NCBI RefSeq assembly: GCF_016695175.1
Contig: NZ_CP068023.1
Span: forward strand, 3,591,501 to 3,655,500
Origin: Pseudoalteromonas sp. GCY
Lineage (GTDB): Bacteria; Pseudomonadota; Gammaproteobacteria; Enterobacterales; Alteromonadaceae
Direction: 5' to 3'
DNA: 64,000 nucleotides
Position numbers and translations under genes: made by a program. The notes beneath the pieces are model-generated. The model made no database searches and was not told the origin of the DNA. It saw only the letters and a list, made by a program, of their open reading frames with translations. This document shows, piece after piece, positions 1 to 8,612 of this stretch. How positions within the stretch are numbered: position 1 is the stretch's first letter; each line of letters begins with the position of its first letter.

Positions 1-2
1 GT

Positions 3-2330
3 GAAGTCGCGCAGGTGGTACTTGAAGCCGCTGACGACGAAAGTACCTTCCGTGGTAATGGTAAAAATATGATTGGCCTTGGCGTTGTAAAGCAAGCCAA
101 AGCCAATACGCTAGAAGTGGTCGACAACGCCCGTAAAGAGCTTGAAAAAATAAAACGCAACCTACCTCAAGGCACGACCATAGAAGACAGCTACGATTCT
201 TCTATTTTTATCCGCGAGTCCATTGCTGAAGTATATAGCACACTTGCGATTGCTATGGCGTTGGTGGTACTCGTTATCTACATCTTCCTTGGCAATATCC
301 GCGCTACGCTGATCCCTGCTGTTACCGTGCCGGTAGCCTTAGTTGCAACCTTTATGTTCTTGCTGGCCATGGGGTATTCTATCAACTTGCTGACGCTTCT
401 TGCACTCGTGCTTGCCATCGGCCTTGTGGTCGATGACGCCATTGTAATGCTAGAAAATATCTACCGCCGCATCGAGCTTGGCGAACCCAAGTTACTGGCG
501 GCATACCGTGGCGCGCGTGAAGTAGGCTTTGCTATCATTGCAACAACGCTGGTTTTGGTTTCCGTGTTTATTCCCTTGGTCTTTATGGATGGTCGTATTG
601 GTGCTCTATTTACCGAGTTTGCCTTTGCAGTAAGTGCTGCGGTACTGTTCTCCAGTATTACCGCGTTGACGTTGTCTCCTGCCCTTTGCTCCAAAGTATT
701 AAAGCCTAGCAATAAGGAAAACCGCTTTAGTCAATGGATGGACCGTCAATTTACTCGACTAGAACAAGGGTATCGCCGAGTTTTACAAGACAACTTATCG
801 CGTAAATATAGCCTGATTGTGATGTTGGCGCTGGCGGGTTTTACCAGCTACAGCCTGTTTAAACAGATTCCGTCTGAACTGACACCAAAAGAAGACCGCG
901 GTACTTTCTTCGTTATGATGAATGGCCCAGAAGGGGCAAGCTACGAAAACAACTCGCAAAATATGGCAAAAATTGAAGAGCGACTGCTTCCTTATGTAGA
1001 CTCAGAGGAACTTAGCCGCGTGCTTATTCGGGTGCCTGGTTGGGGTGGTCAAGGCGGTGTTGCTATTATCGGCATGCCAGACTGGGATGAGCGAAAACGC
1101 TCTACTTGGGAAGTCATGGATGAGATCAGCGGTAAAATGCAAGATGTTACAGATATTCGCGCCTTTGCTATTATGCGCCGTGGTATTGGCGGCGGCGGTA
1201 ACTCACGCCCCATTGAGTTTGTACTGCAAGGCAACGACTATGACGAGTTGGCCGCATGGCGCGATCGCATTCTAGAACGCGCACGTGAAAATAAAGGACT
1301 GGTTCGTCTTGATCACGATTACAAAGAAACCTTCCCACAGTTTTTGATAAGCATTGATAAAACCAAAGCTGCAGACTTAGGCGTGTCGGTAAGTGCCATC
1401 GGCCAAACGCTAGAAACCATGCTGGGACAACGTCGTGTTACCACCTTTATTGACCGCGGTGAAGAATACGATGTGATCTTAAAAGGCACCAAAGCTGACT
1501 TCTCTGCTCCAGATAATATTTCTGATATTTATGTGAAATCTCGTAGCGATGAGCTCGTGCCGTTAGACAGTTTGATCACCATAAAAGAAGAAGCCACAGC
1601 TTCTCGATTAAACCGCTACAACCGTATGCGCGCAATCACTATCACAGCAAACCTCGCAGGCGACTACACACTAGAACAAGCGCTCGACTTTTTAAATAAA
1701 GTAGCCGCCGAAGAAAATGATATCGACGGTGCCATCGACTACAAAGGCGAGTCACAGCTGTTTTATGAAGGCGCATCGGCGATGACCTATGTGTTTATTC
1801 TGGCGCTCACCGTTACTTTCTTGGTATTAGCCGCACAGTTTGAAAGCTTTGTCCATCCACTGGTTATCATGCTCACCGTACCGCTGGGTTTAGTTGGTGC
1901 GATGTATGGATTGTTTATCACCGACAGCACGCTAAACATTTATAGCCAAATTGGTATTGTCATGTTGATTGGCCTTAGTGCCAAAAACGGTATCTTAATC
2001 GTGGAATTTGCTAACCAATTGCGTGACAAAGGCATTGCCTTCGAACAAGCCATTGTTGATGCTGCAGCGCAGCGATTAAGACCTATTATCATGACCTCGC
2101 TAACAACCGTGATGAGCTCTATCCCGCTTGTGTTTGCAACAGGCCCCGGGTTCGAAAGCCGCATGGTGATCGGTGTCGTGATTTTTGCCGGTGTCAGTGT
2201 TGCCACCATTTTGACCTTGTTTGTTATCCCAACCGCCTATACTTTACTAGCTAAGAAGACGCAATCTCCAGAAGAGACAACAAAACGTCTTGAGGAGCAG
2301 TCGAAACAACATCCTGAGCAGGAGGTATAA
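3..2330 (+). CDS. RND efflux permease (AcrB/HAE1 type), 5'-truncated by the window edge
   Basis: Inner-membrane proton-driven drug or hydrophobe exporter, working as a trimer with a periplasmic adaptor and an outer-membrane channel. About 775 residues are visible of a family length near 1,030; the N-terminus lies before the window. The visible part contains the TM2-TM6 block with the VVDDAIVMLENI proton-relay segment, the second porter domain, and the C-terminal TM block with IGLSAKNGILIVEFA, all typical of HAE1 pumps. The frame is open from base 3. The stop overlaps the msrA start (TAATG), so the two genes are translationally coupled. The adaptor gene is presumably upstream, outside the window. 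Substrate cannot be predicted. The family assignment is firm. Confidence 0.93.
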   Translation, partial: EVAQVVLEAADDESTFRGNGKNMIGLGVVKQAKANTLEVVDNARKELEKIKRNLPQGTTIEDSYDSSIFIRESIAEVYSTLAIAMALVVLVIYIFLGNIRATLIPAVTVPVALVATFMFLLAMGYSINLLTLLALVLAIGLVVDDAIVMLENIYRRIELGEPKLLAAYRGAREVGFAIIATTLVLVSVFIPLVFMDGRIGALFTEFAFAVSAAVLFSSITALTLSPALCSKVLKPSNKENRFSQWMDRQFTRLEQGYRRVLQDNLSRKYSLIVMLALAGFTSYSLFKQIPSELTPKEDRGTFFVMMNGPEGASYENNSQNMAKIEERLLPYVDSEELSRVLIRVPGWGGQGGVAIIGMPDWDERKRSTWEVMDEISGKMQDVTDIRAFAIMRRGIGGGGNSRPIEFVLQGNDYDELAAWRDRILERARENKGLVRLDHDYKETFPQFLISIDKTKAADLGVSVSAIGQTLETMLGQRRVTTFIDRGEEYDVILKGTKADFSAPDNISDIYVKSRSDELVPLDSLITIKEEATASRLNRYNRMRAITITANLAGDYTLEQALDFLNKVAAEENDIDGAIDYKGESQLFYEGASAMTYVFILALTVTFLVLAAQFESFVHPLVIMLTVPLGLVGAMYGLFITDSTLNIYSQIGIVMLIGLSAKNGILIVEFANQLRDKGIAFEQAIVDAAAQRLRPIIMTSLTTVMSSIPLVFATGPGFESRMVIGVVIFAGVSVATILTLFVIPTAYTLLAKKTQSPEETTKRLEEQSKQHPEQEV

Positions 2331-2863
2331 TGGCAAATTTACAAATCGCAACTTTTGGTGGTGGTTGCTTTTGGTGTATTGATGCGGCATTTCGCCGCGT
2401 CAATGGCGTTGAGTCAGTGCAATCAGGTTACGCAGGTGGCCACACAGATAATCCCACCTATCAAATGATATGTCGGGGAGACAGTGGCCATGCAGAGGTA
2501 GTCCAACTGCAATTTGATGCCGATATTGTCAGCTTTGATACTTTGCTTAATATGTTTTTTACCCTGCATGACCCAACACAGTTGAATCGCCAAGGCAACG
2601 ACATTGGTACTCAGTACCGCAGTGTGGTGTTTTATCATGACCAGCAGCAACAGCAGCAAACTCAAGATTGTATTGCACAGCTTCAAAGCCAGTTGAGTGA
2701 AAAAATAGTGACTGAGGTTAGCCCAGCGCCTGAATTTTATCCTGCTGAGCAGTATCACCAAGATTATTACACTGAAAACCCAAATCAAGGCTATTGCAGT
2801 GTGATGATTGCCCCTAAAATTGCAAAGTTTGAAAGCCATTTTGCGACAAATTTAAAGCACTAA
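2330..2863 (+). CDS. msrA: Peptide-methionine (S)-S-oxide reductase MsrA
   Basis: Reduces methionine S-sulfoxide in proteins and free Met to repair oxidative damage, recycled by thioredoxin. The 177-residue protein has the catalytic GCFWC motif (residues 12-16, Cys13 nucleophile), GTQYRS (93-98), YHQDYY (142-147) and a C-terminal GYC whose Cys156 is a likely resolving cysteine. Most relatives read GCFWG or GCFWC-VE; here the motif continues GCFWCIDAAF. The start overlaps the stop of the RND permease by one base, and AGGAGGT lies just upstream. Co-transcription with an efflux pump suggests a joint stress role, which is inference. The gene ends at a strong hairpin. Confidence 0.95.
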   Translation: MANLQIATFGGGCFWCIDAAFRRVNGVESVQSGYAGGHTDNPTYQMICRGDSGHAEVVQLQFDADIVSFDTLLNMFFTLHDPTQLNRQGNDIGTQYRSVVFYHDQQQQQQTQDCIAQLQSQLSEKIVTEVSPAPEFYPAEQYHQDYYTENPNQGYCSVMIAPKIAKFESHFATNLKH

Positions 2864-2866
2864 ACT

Positions 2867-2902
2867 TGTTTGCCGAACGCAATAAATTGCGTTCGGCAAA
2901 CA
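2867..2902. terminator. Bidirectional hairpin terminator between msrA and the convergent secreted-protein gene
   Basis: Perfect 17-bp inverted repeat (TGTTTGCCGAACGCAAT and its complement) with a two-base loop. It fills the gap between the msrA stop and the stop of the convergent minus-strand gene. There is no long T tract on either side, but its strength and position make a shared terminator the simplest reading. Confidence 0.75.
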
Positions 2903-2904
2903 GC

Positions 2905-3882
2905 TTACGGCAACATAGGTATAGCAAATACATAAAAGCTAGTGCGGCCATCTTTAATTCGCAAATGCCCACGCATTACTTCCATTTCTAAATTCGCAGT
3001 ATCACCAGGTCTTAAGGTATCTAAGCCTTTAAGCGGAATTACGCCTGAATTGATTAACTGGGCGTTGTGTTTAATGACCTGCGGAATATCTTCGCTCATA
3101 TCCACCCCTAAGAATTCAAACACATCAATCACAATACGGCTAAATTCAGTATAAAGCTTGTCAAAAATCCCCGGAGTCAAGGTATCTATCAAATCGAGGA
3201 TCCACGGCAGCTCTACTTTTGTCGTCACCACAGGCTTAAAGCTAGAAATTAAAGGATCTAACTCAAGCTGCTGGGTACGTACATTATACTTACCTTTGAT
3301 GGTGACATTTTCGTTGTTAATATAGACATGGATATAAATATTCATCCCAAGCTGCTTCTTACGAAACTTAGCGTAAGACTTCAAATCGAAGCCATCGATC
3401 AACACCGGTACTTTATTTTGCGCATCGACTCTACCTGCGATTTTCATATGCATAGTGCCGTAGAGACTAGTCGTGTGGCTCACTTTATTTGAACTAGATT
3501 GCGCGGCAATATTGTTAACGATATCGGTCGTCAACTCTTTGTAGTTATGTTCCACATTCGAAAATTGCTGATGAATGATATCTGAAACCTGCGTATACAT
3601 TTCCTTTGGACCTTGGCTAGATGTTGTCCTGCCAGTAGACCAACACTCTCCACCAGTATAAATCACAGGCACAGATATAGGCGTTAGGTGATCGTTGCCA
3701 GGGTGGCGATAGTACATCATGCTTCGGATCCGATTACAGGTTTGCGATGGCGCGTTAAACCAAGCGAAATCGCCCGTCATTGATTGTGTTGAAAATTGAG
3801 GTTCAAGCTGGTTTTCGGGTAGTGAGGCTTGCGCTGATGTGACAATCCCAAGCGTGAGTAACCCAAATAATAGTGACTTCAT
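2905..3882 (-). CDS. Secreted or periplasmic protein of unknown function
   Basis: 325-residue protein starting MKSLLFGLLTLGIVTSAQA, a clear Sec signal peptide with likely cleavage after AQA. This start is preferred over an upstream in-frame codon at 3969 because AAGGA sits seven bases before it and the extra N-terminal stretch would hide the signal. The mature part has two Cys (in QTCNR and GECWS) that could pair, mixed beta-rich sequence in the middle, and no motif I recognise. It ends FAIPMLP. It lies between btuB (same strand, 160 bp upstream, separated by a terminator) and msrA (convergent), so it is probably transcribed alone. The function is unknown. Confidence 0.75.
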   Translation of the reverse strand: MKSLLFGLLTLGIVTSAQASLPENQLEPQFSTQSMTGDFAWFNAPSQTCNRIRSMMYYRHPGNDHLTPISVPVIYTGGECWSTGRTTSSQGPKEMYTQVSDIIHQQFSNVEHNYKELTTDIVNNIAAQSSSNKVSHTTSLYGTMHMKIAGRVDAQNKVPVLIDGFDLKSYAKFRKKQLGMNIYIHVYINNENVTIKGKYNVRTQQLELDPLISSFKPVVTTKVELPWILDLIDTLTPGIFDKLYTEFSRIVIDVFEFLGVDMSEDIPQVIKHNAQLINSGVIPLKGLDTLRPGDTANLEMEVMRGHLRIKDGRTSFYVFAIPMLP

Positions 3883-3979
3883 GTTCTTTTCCTTAAGGTA
3901 GTAATAATACAAATCAAATCTATTATCAACCACACGCAAGGCAGAACACCAGTTACAAATGTAATGCAACTAAATGATA

Positions 3980-4015
3980 AATAAGAAAAGTGATCCATTA
4001 CTCATGATGGATCAC
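3980..4015 (-). terminator. Rho-independent terminator of the btuB-like gene
   Basis: Minus-strand hairpin with 9-bp arms (GTGATCCAT / ATGGATCAC) followed by a T-rich run (TTTTCTTATTT), directly downstream of the TonB-dependent receptor gene. Confidence 0.8.
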
Positions 4016-4042
4016 TCTGGATATTGAAAAGCAGTTAACGCA

Positions 4043-5905
4043 TTAGAAGCTGTAGCTCACACCAACGTAGGCTTGTCTACCCAGTGGCTTATAGCCCAGT
4101 AAAGAACCATCTTTTGCTTCGCCCGCTGTGGCATTGAAATAACGCTTATCGGTTAAGTTTTCAATTCGGCCATTTAACTTGAGTCCATCGAAAAACGTAT
4201 AGTTAGCAGCTAAGTTAAACAGCGTATATGACGGTAAAGTCACTGTATATGCACCTTCAGCTCCCCATACTTTATCGTCGCGATTACCTCTATGGACTAA
4301 AGTCAGTGTTGCGTCGACATTTTCCCACTCTTTACTGACTGAATAAGTTAAGGTACGTCTCGCTCTGCGCTGTAATTGCTTGTCGGTATCAGCGTCTTTA
4401 GCACTCACATAGCTCGCATTTACCGTATGCTCGATACCAAAGTTGTCTTCAATTTCAATAGAAAGATCAGCACCTTCAAAGTCAGCGCGCTGAACATTGT
4501 AAGGAATGTATTTCCATTTATCATTTTGCTGATAAACGATTTTATCGGTAATACGGTTATCGTATACCGCAGCTTCCACACGGAAGTTCTCGCCGCTCCA
4601 TGTAACAATAATTTCGTTATTAGTAGCTTCTTCCGGCTTAATATTTGGGTTAGGTAAATAGTAAGGACTATCAATCACAAACGCCTGTGATAAAGAAGGT
4701 GCTCTAAAGGCAGTACCATGATTCAACTTAACACTCAGGCCATCCATGAGTTGCTTGCCTACAGCAACCGTGTACGTGTTTGCACGACCATGAAAATCAT
4801 AATCATCCGTTCTCAGTACAACCTCTGCCAGCCAATTTTCATCGTTGTAAAACCCACCGAGTGCTAAAGATACGTTATCACGCTCAGGCTCTGAAAAAGA
4901 GGCGGTAGAATCACCAACATCTTCATTTAGAAAGGTAAAGTTACCCGTGAAGATCAAAGCTTCAGTTAAACTATATTGCGACTGATATTCAAATTGGCTG
5001 CGTTTGGTGACATAAGCATTATCGTCAGTACTATTACCTATTTGAACATTTTGTTCCTTGCCTAAGCTGTATGACGCACTTTGGCTAAACTTATCAGTAC
5101 GTCTTTTCCACGCCAGTTTATTGGTGTAGTTATGGAAACGGTAAGCATCACTACCAAAAGAGTCATACTCCCCCTCTCCTTCACTGTACTGTGAACGTAA
5201 GCTAAAAATACCACTTTCTTCATCACCATACTGCACATTTAAACCGGCATTACCGTTATAATATCCATCACGGTCATGGTTTTTTGTGATTGCAGCTTCA
5301 GGGTCTTTCTCAATCACATCATAGCCATCGGTATGAGTGTAACCCGCATTAGCTGCAATGCTAAACTTGTCTTTTTTGTAATTTACCGTTGCTTCGGTCT
5401 TGGAGTAATTGTTACTCCCAGTCGTAAGCGCGATGGTATTATTATTCCCTTCGCGACTAATAATATTAATCACGCCAGCAATGGCATCTGAGCCATAAAT
5501 CGCAGCTTTGGCACCACGAATGATCTCAATTCTTTCGATGCTATTAAGTGGTAAATTAGTGAGCGAATTGTCACCGGAGTTTGCATCCGTCACTCGAACC
5601 CCATCGATTAACACTAGCGTATGCTTAGCGTCATTACCGCGTAGAAATAAACTCACGCTTTGACCGAAGCCACCGTTTCTAACCGCTTGAATACCAGCGA
5701 CATTATCGAGTAGCGATACGACATCTTGAACATTGCTTTTTTCAATTTCAGCACGACCTATAACCGTAATGGCAGACAATGCGCTTTCTAGAGATTGTTC
5801 AAATTTATTGGCAGTAACAGTGATATGTTCAACATTTTGATCAGCAAATGCTGAAAAAGAGAGCGCCGTCGCTATCGCCGCGCTTAGAGCAGTTTTATTT
5901 AACAT
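4043..5905 (-). CDS. btuB: TonB-dependent vitamin B12 receptor, BtuB-like
   Basis: Outer-membrane gated beta-barrel importing cobalamin with energy from TonB-ExbBD. The 620-residue product has a signal peptide (MLNKTALSAAIATALSFSAFA), a TonB box-like VEHITVTA, a plug domain (about residues 35-150, with LFLRGNDAKHTLVLIDGVR), then a barrel ending in the aromatic C-terminus GVSYSF. The start at 5905 follows AGGGGA; an in-frame codon 12 residues upstream has no such site. The B12 specificity comes mainly from the cobalamin riboswitch in its leader, together with BtuB-like length and plug sequence. It is followed by its own terminator, so it appears monocistronic. Confidence 0.9.
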   Translation of the reverse strand: MLNKTALSAAIATALSFSAFADQNVEHITVTANKFEQSLESALSAITVIGRAEIEKSNVQDVVSLLDNVAGIQAVRNGGFGQSVSLFLRGNDAKHTLVLIDGVRVTDANSGDNSLTNLPLNSIERIEIIRGAKAAIYGSDAIAGVINIISREGNNNTIALTTGSNNYSKTEATVNYKKDKFSIAANAGYTHTDGYDVIEKDPEAAITKNHDRDGYYNGNAGLNVQYGDEESGIFSLRSQYSEGEGEYDSFGSDAYRFHNYTNKLAWKRRTDKFSQSASYSLGKEQNVQIGNSTDDNAYVTKRSQFEYQSQYSLTEALIFTGNFTFLNEDVGDSTASFSEPERDNVSLALGGFYNDENWLAEVVLRTDDYDFHGRANTYTVAVGKQLMDGLSVKLNHGTAFRAPSLSQAFVIDSPYYLPNPNIKPEEATNNEIIVTWSGENFRVEAAVYDNRITDKIVYQQNDKWKYIPYNVQRADFEGADLSIEIEDNFGIEHTVNASYVSAKDADTDKQLQRRARRTLTYSVSKEWENVDATLTLVHRGNRDDKVWGAEGAYTVTLPSYTLFNLAANYTFFDGLKLNGRIENLTDKRYFNATAGEAKDGSLLGYKPLGRQAYVGVSYSF

Positions 5906-5949
5906 GGTTTCCCCTAACTTGTACCCACCGTACAAGAACACAAAGTGAC

Positions 5950-6190
5950 TGTTTCAAGGCCGGTCTCCGGGCTCAGTAAACCTGCAGATTAGCAGTTCAC
6001 TCTACCGTTGCGGGGGCAGCGCTGGCATAGAACCGATCCAAGCTAATCACGTGTAATAAACTGTCTTACTCAATTTATTATTGATTAACGCAATTAGATG
6101 TTCCCTTGTGTTCGCACCAGTTTCCCGATTATCTATACACTTAGCAACCACACTAGGTTGTGTACAGCACCTTGAAAATGCGAGGCTATT
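5950..6190 (-). promoter_or_regulatory. Cobalamin riboswitch in the btuB leader
   Basis: On the minus strand the leader holds the B12-box core GCGCTGCCCCCGCAACGGTA (6006-6025), an upstream GGTGCG segment, the downstream GAGCCCGGAGACCGG element that precedes the expression platform, and pairing stems between them, in the order of the AdoCbl aptamer family. It lies 45 bp from the receptor start. High cobalamin would be expected to fold the aptamer and block ribosome access. The outer boundaries are approximate. Confidence 0.9.
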
Positions 6191-6230
6191 GTCTTGGGTT
6201 TCGGAATGATTGTCAATGGACGTCTAGAAA

Positions 6231-6259
6231 TCCAAAAGTGCAATCTATGCACTTTTGGA
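6231..6259 (-). terminator. Terminator downstream of yajQ
   Basis: Perfect 12-bp stem (TCCAAAAGTGCA / TGCACTTTTGGA) with a five-base loop. On the minus strand it is followed by TTTCT, 17 bases after the yajQ stop. Confidence 0.75.
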
Positions 6260-6275
6260 ATGAAGTAAAGCGTAA

Positions 6276-6758
6276 TTAGTCGCGGAAGTTTTTGAATTGA
6301 AATGGCTGGCCAAGCTCGCCGGTACGAACCAGTTGCATCGTTTCTTGCAAATCGTCACGCTTTTTACCCGTTACACGCACCGTATCGCCTTGAATTGAAG
6401 CTTGAACTTTAACTTTTGAGTCTTTAATAAGCTTAACCAATTTTTTCGCCATCTCTTTGTCGATGCCTTGCTTTAACGCCACCTTACGCGATACGTATTT
6501 GCCAGAGCGCTCAATGTCTTTTAACTCGAAGCTTGCCACATCAAGGCCACGCTTTGCCGCTTTACCCACTAACATATCGAACAACTGCATAACTTGCTGT
6601 TCTGCTTCCGCTTTGAGGTTGATCATTTCACCGCTTAGCTCGATTGATGCATCTACGCCACGAAAATCAAAGCGCGTATCAAGCTCACGAACCGCGTTGT
6701 CTACGGTATTTTTTGCTTCTGTCATATCAATTTCAGATACAATATCAAATGAAGGCAT
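6276..6758 (-). CDS. yajQ: YajQ family nucleotide-binding protein
   Basis: 160-residue cytosolic protein, full length for the family. It begins [14 protein letters not shown] and contains [12 protein letters not shown] and [27 protein letters not shown], all YajQ hallmarks. The fold is two ferredoxin-like domains. Some members bind cyclic di-GMP and act with transcription factors, whereas others were described as nucleotide- or tRNA-binding, so the exact role here is open. AGGAGAG precedes the start. The gene is monocistronic, with a terminator at its 3' end. A divergent VanZ-like gene starts 150 bp away. Confidence 0.93.
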   Translation of the reverse strand: MPSFDIVSEIDMTEAKNTVDNAVRELDTRFDFRGVDASIELSGEMINLKAEAEQQVMQLFDMLVGKAAKRGLDVASFELKDIERSGKYVSRKVALKQGIDKEMAKKLVKLIKDSKVKVQASIQGDTVRVTGKKRDDLQETMQLVRTGELGQPFQFKNFRD

Positions 6759-6910
6759 GCTTCTCTCCTAAAGTCATTTTGGCTCGATTATAGCAGTTTA
6801 TGCTTAATTTGAGTTACTTTAAGTTTTTAAACAGCGTATTAGGATGTTCACCCAATGGACAGTTTTCGATGGTATACTGCTCGCTTAGTCATACAGAAGT
6901 AGGATGTATT

Positions 6911-7261
6911 GTGACACGGCGCGTTTATAAAGCTCTTTTGATTATCTCTTTAATTATATGTACGGTGCTATTCGCAAAGGAAATTAGCTTGTCTCCAAAG
7001 CTGTTCCCAAATATCGATAAAGTGGCGCATTTTGGTGTATTTTTTGTGCTTGCGTTTATCTCTCACCATGCTTTTAAAGTGAAAGTATGGACACACATAG
7101 TGCTACTGTCCTTGTATGGTGCAGGAATTGAGTGGATGCAGCATTCATTACCGTACCGCCAAGCATCTACCGCTGATTTTTTAGCTGATTTAGCCGGTGC
7201 GGTCAGTTATTTTGTTCTATTTTATATTTGGGCAAGTTGGCGCAATAGAAAACATGGCTAA
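6911..7261 (+). CDS. VanZ-like membrane protein
   Basis: 116-residue inner-membrane protein with a hydrophobic helix near the N-terminus (YKALLIISLIICTVLFA), the VanZ-like DKVAHFGVFFVLAF segment, a third helix, the characteristic Glu in GIEWMQ, RQASTADFLADLAGA, and a last helix. VanZ relatives are linked to glycopeptide tolerance in Gram-positives, but in Gram-negatives the function is unknown. A GTG start at 6911 is chosen because AGGATG lies just before it; a longer reading from 6800 adds a non-hydrophobic extension without a ribosome site. The 3' end overlaps the panE start by eight bases, suggesting coupling. Confidence 0.8.
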   Translation: MTRRVYKALLIISLIICTVLFAKEISLSPKLFPNIDKVAHFGVFFVLAFISHHAFKVKVWTHIVLLSLYGAGIEWMQHSLPYRQASTADFLADLAGAVSYFVLFYIWASWRNRKHG

Positions 7262-8156
7262 CATACATATTTTAGGTGAAGGGGCGATAGGATTACTGCT
7301 CGCCCAGCACCTTAGTCAATCTCATCAAATTACGCTGATCACTCGAAATAAACGCGCGGCGACTTATCGCTATCAAACAGCAAGTATTCAACAAACCATC
7401 CCGTGCAGCACCAAAACACTTGCAGAACTCCCAGCCAGCAGTATAGATACGCTAATCATTCCCGTTAAAGCATATCAGGTAATCGAAGCACTCCGAGCGC
7501 TTCGCCCTGCACTTTCAAAAAATGGCACGCTAATCCTTAGTCATAATGGCATGGTGGATTGGTCTTGTGAGTTAGCAATGCTTGATAAAACACAATCCGC
7601 CTACTTCTTAAGTACATCCATCGCAGGCTATAAAGTCGCAGACACTGTGCATCATACAGGACAAGGTGCAACTTGGTTTGGGCCGTTAAATTCACTAGCC
7701 AACTGCCACTACCAGCGCGTATTCTCGCAACTGTTTAGCACATTTGAAAATGCCCAAACCACGTTTGACATCATGCCAACACTTTGGAAAAAGCTGGCGG
7801 TTAATATTGCCATTAACCCGTTAAGTGCATTGGAACAAGTCGTAAATGGTCAGCTAAGACAGCCCAAATACGCAGCCCAAATTCTTAATTTAATGAATGA
7901 AGTACAGCTTGTGGCCGCAAGTAAAGGCGTAACCTTAGCGCTTAGCGAGCTAGCCACGCTTGCTTACACCGTAATGGCACAAACCGCAAACAATCGCTCT
8001 TCGATGAATCAGGATATCGCGAATAACAGGCGCACAGAAATTGACGCCATGTGCGGATATATTTGCGAGCTAGCAGCAAAACAAAATATTGATGTGCCGT
8101 TTAATCAACAGTTATTTGATGAAGTGAATAAGCGCTGGCAGCTAGCGCGGCAATAG
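7254..8156 (+). CDS. panE: 2-dehydropantoate 2-reductase
   Basis: NADPH-dependent reduction of ketopantoate to pantoate in pantothenate (coenzyme A) synthesis, in the cytosol. The 300-residue protein starts MANIHILGEGAIG, the Rossmann dinucleotide-binding loop (G-x-G-x-x-G, with Glu at the second position), followed by ILSHNGM-like substrate-domain sequence, LWKKLAVNIAINPLSAL containing the catalytic Lys and conserved Asn, and NRRTEIDAMCGYI near the C-terminus. Length matches PanE/ApbA proteins. It overlaps the VanZ-like gene by eight bases and is likely co-transcribed with it. Upstream in-frame codons from 7197 fall inside that gene and are not favoured. Confidence 0.92.
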   Translation: MANIHILGEGAIGLLLAQHLSQSHQITLITRNKRAATYRYQTASIQQTIPCSTKTLAELPASSIDTLIIPVKAYQVIEALRALRPALSKNGTLILSHNGMVDWSCELAMLDKTQSAYFLSTSIAGYKVADTVHHTGQGATWFGPLNSLANCHYQRVFSQLFSTFENAQTTFDIMPTLWKKLAVNIAINPLSALEQVVNGQLRQPKYAAQILNLMNEVQLVAASKGVTLALSELATLAYTVMAQTANNRSSMNQDIANNRRTEIDAMCGYICELAAKQNIDVPFNQQLFDEVNKRWQLARQ

Positions 8157-8612
8157 GCTTAACTTCTCGACGGGTAAACCGCCTCCCACAAAACTATTTA
8201 CACTGTGAATTAGGAGGCACACTACGCAGATTGTTTTTGCAATACTTGCAAGCAGTTTAACTGCTAAAACCGTAGAAGGTTTCATAAGCAACTAATTCCC
8301 CTTTCATCACACCTGAGAAGCATAAGCCGATATGCAATGCGCCGGCGGGATGTCGGTTGCTTTCCTATCAGTTTTTTTGGTTTTAGGATTCAGTATGATG
8401 TCGGGGCGACGTTTTCTTGATTCGCTCGATTGCGTCGTTTCAAAAGAATGAACGAGGAGCGCATGGATGCGCTTTGATACTAACTGTGGAGGGCAGCTAC
8501 AAAATACCTAGTAAATAAACGGGGATAAACAAGCAACCTATAACCTCCCCACAAAAAACGCACGTTGGGTAAATCCTAAAGTCTCACCCAACGCTTGTTA
8601 ACACACCTTCTT
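8157..8612. other. 456-bp intergenic region without a recognisable gene
   Basis: This gap between panE (plus) and thiI (minus), whose 3' ends face each other, holds the thiI terminator at its right edge and otherwise no convincing ORF. A 39-codon plus-strand frame from 8332 lacks coding character. The stretch 8330-8470 is GC-richer and rich in CG dinucleotides compared with its surroundings, and may be decayed foreign DNA or a structured RNA. I could not assign it. Confidence 0.4.
8551..8593 (-). terminator. Terminator downstream of thiI
   Basis: On the minus strand CGTTGGGT pairs with ACCCAACG across a 15-base loop and is followed by GCGTTTTTTG, beginning about 20 bases after the thiI stop. 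Confidence 0.7.

Noticed and set aside
2423..2839. 138-codon ORF antisense to msrA
   Set aside because: Complete overlap with a well-supported msrA gene and no ribosome site or recognised domain.
8332..8451. 39-codon plus-strand ORF between panE and thiI
   Set aside because: No ribosome-binding site, no recognised motif and codon use unlike neighbours.
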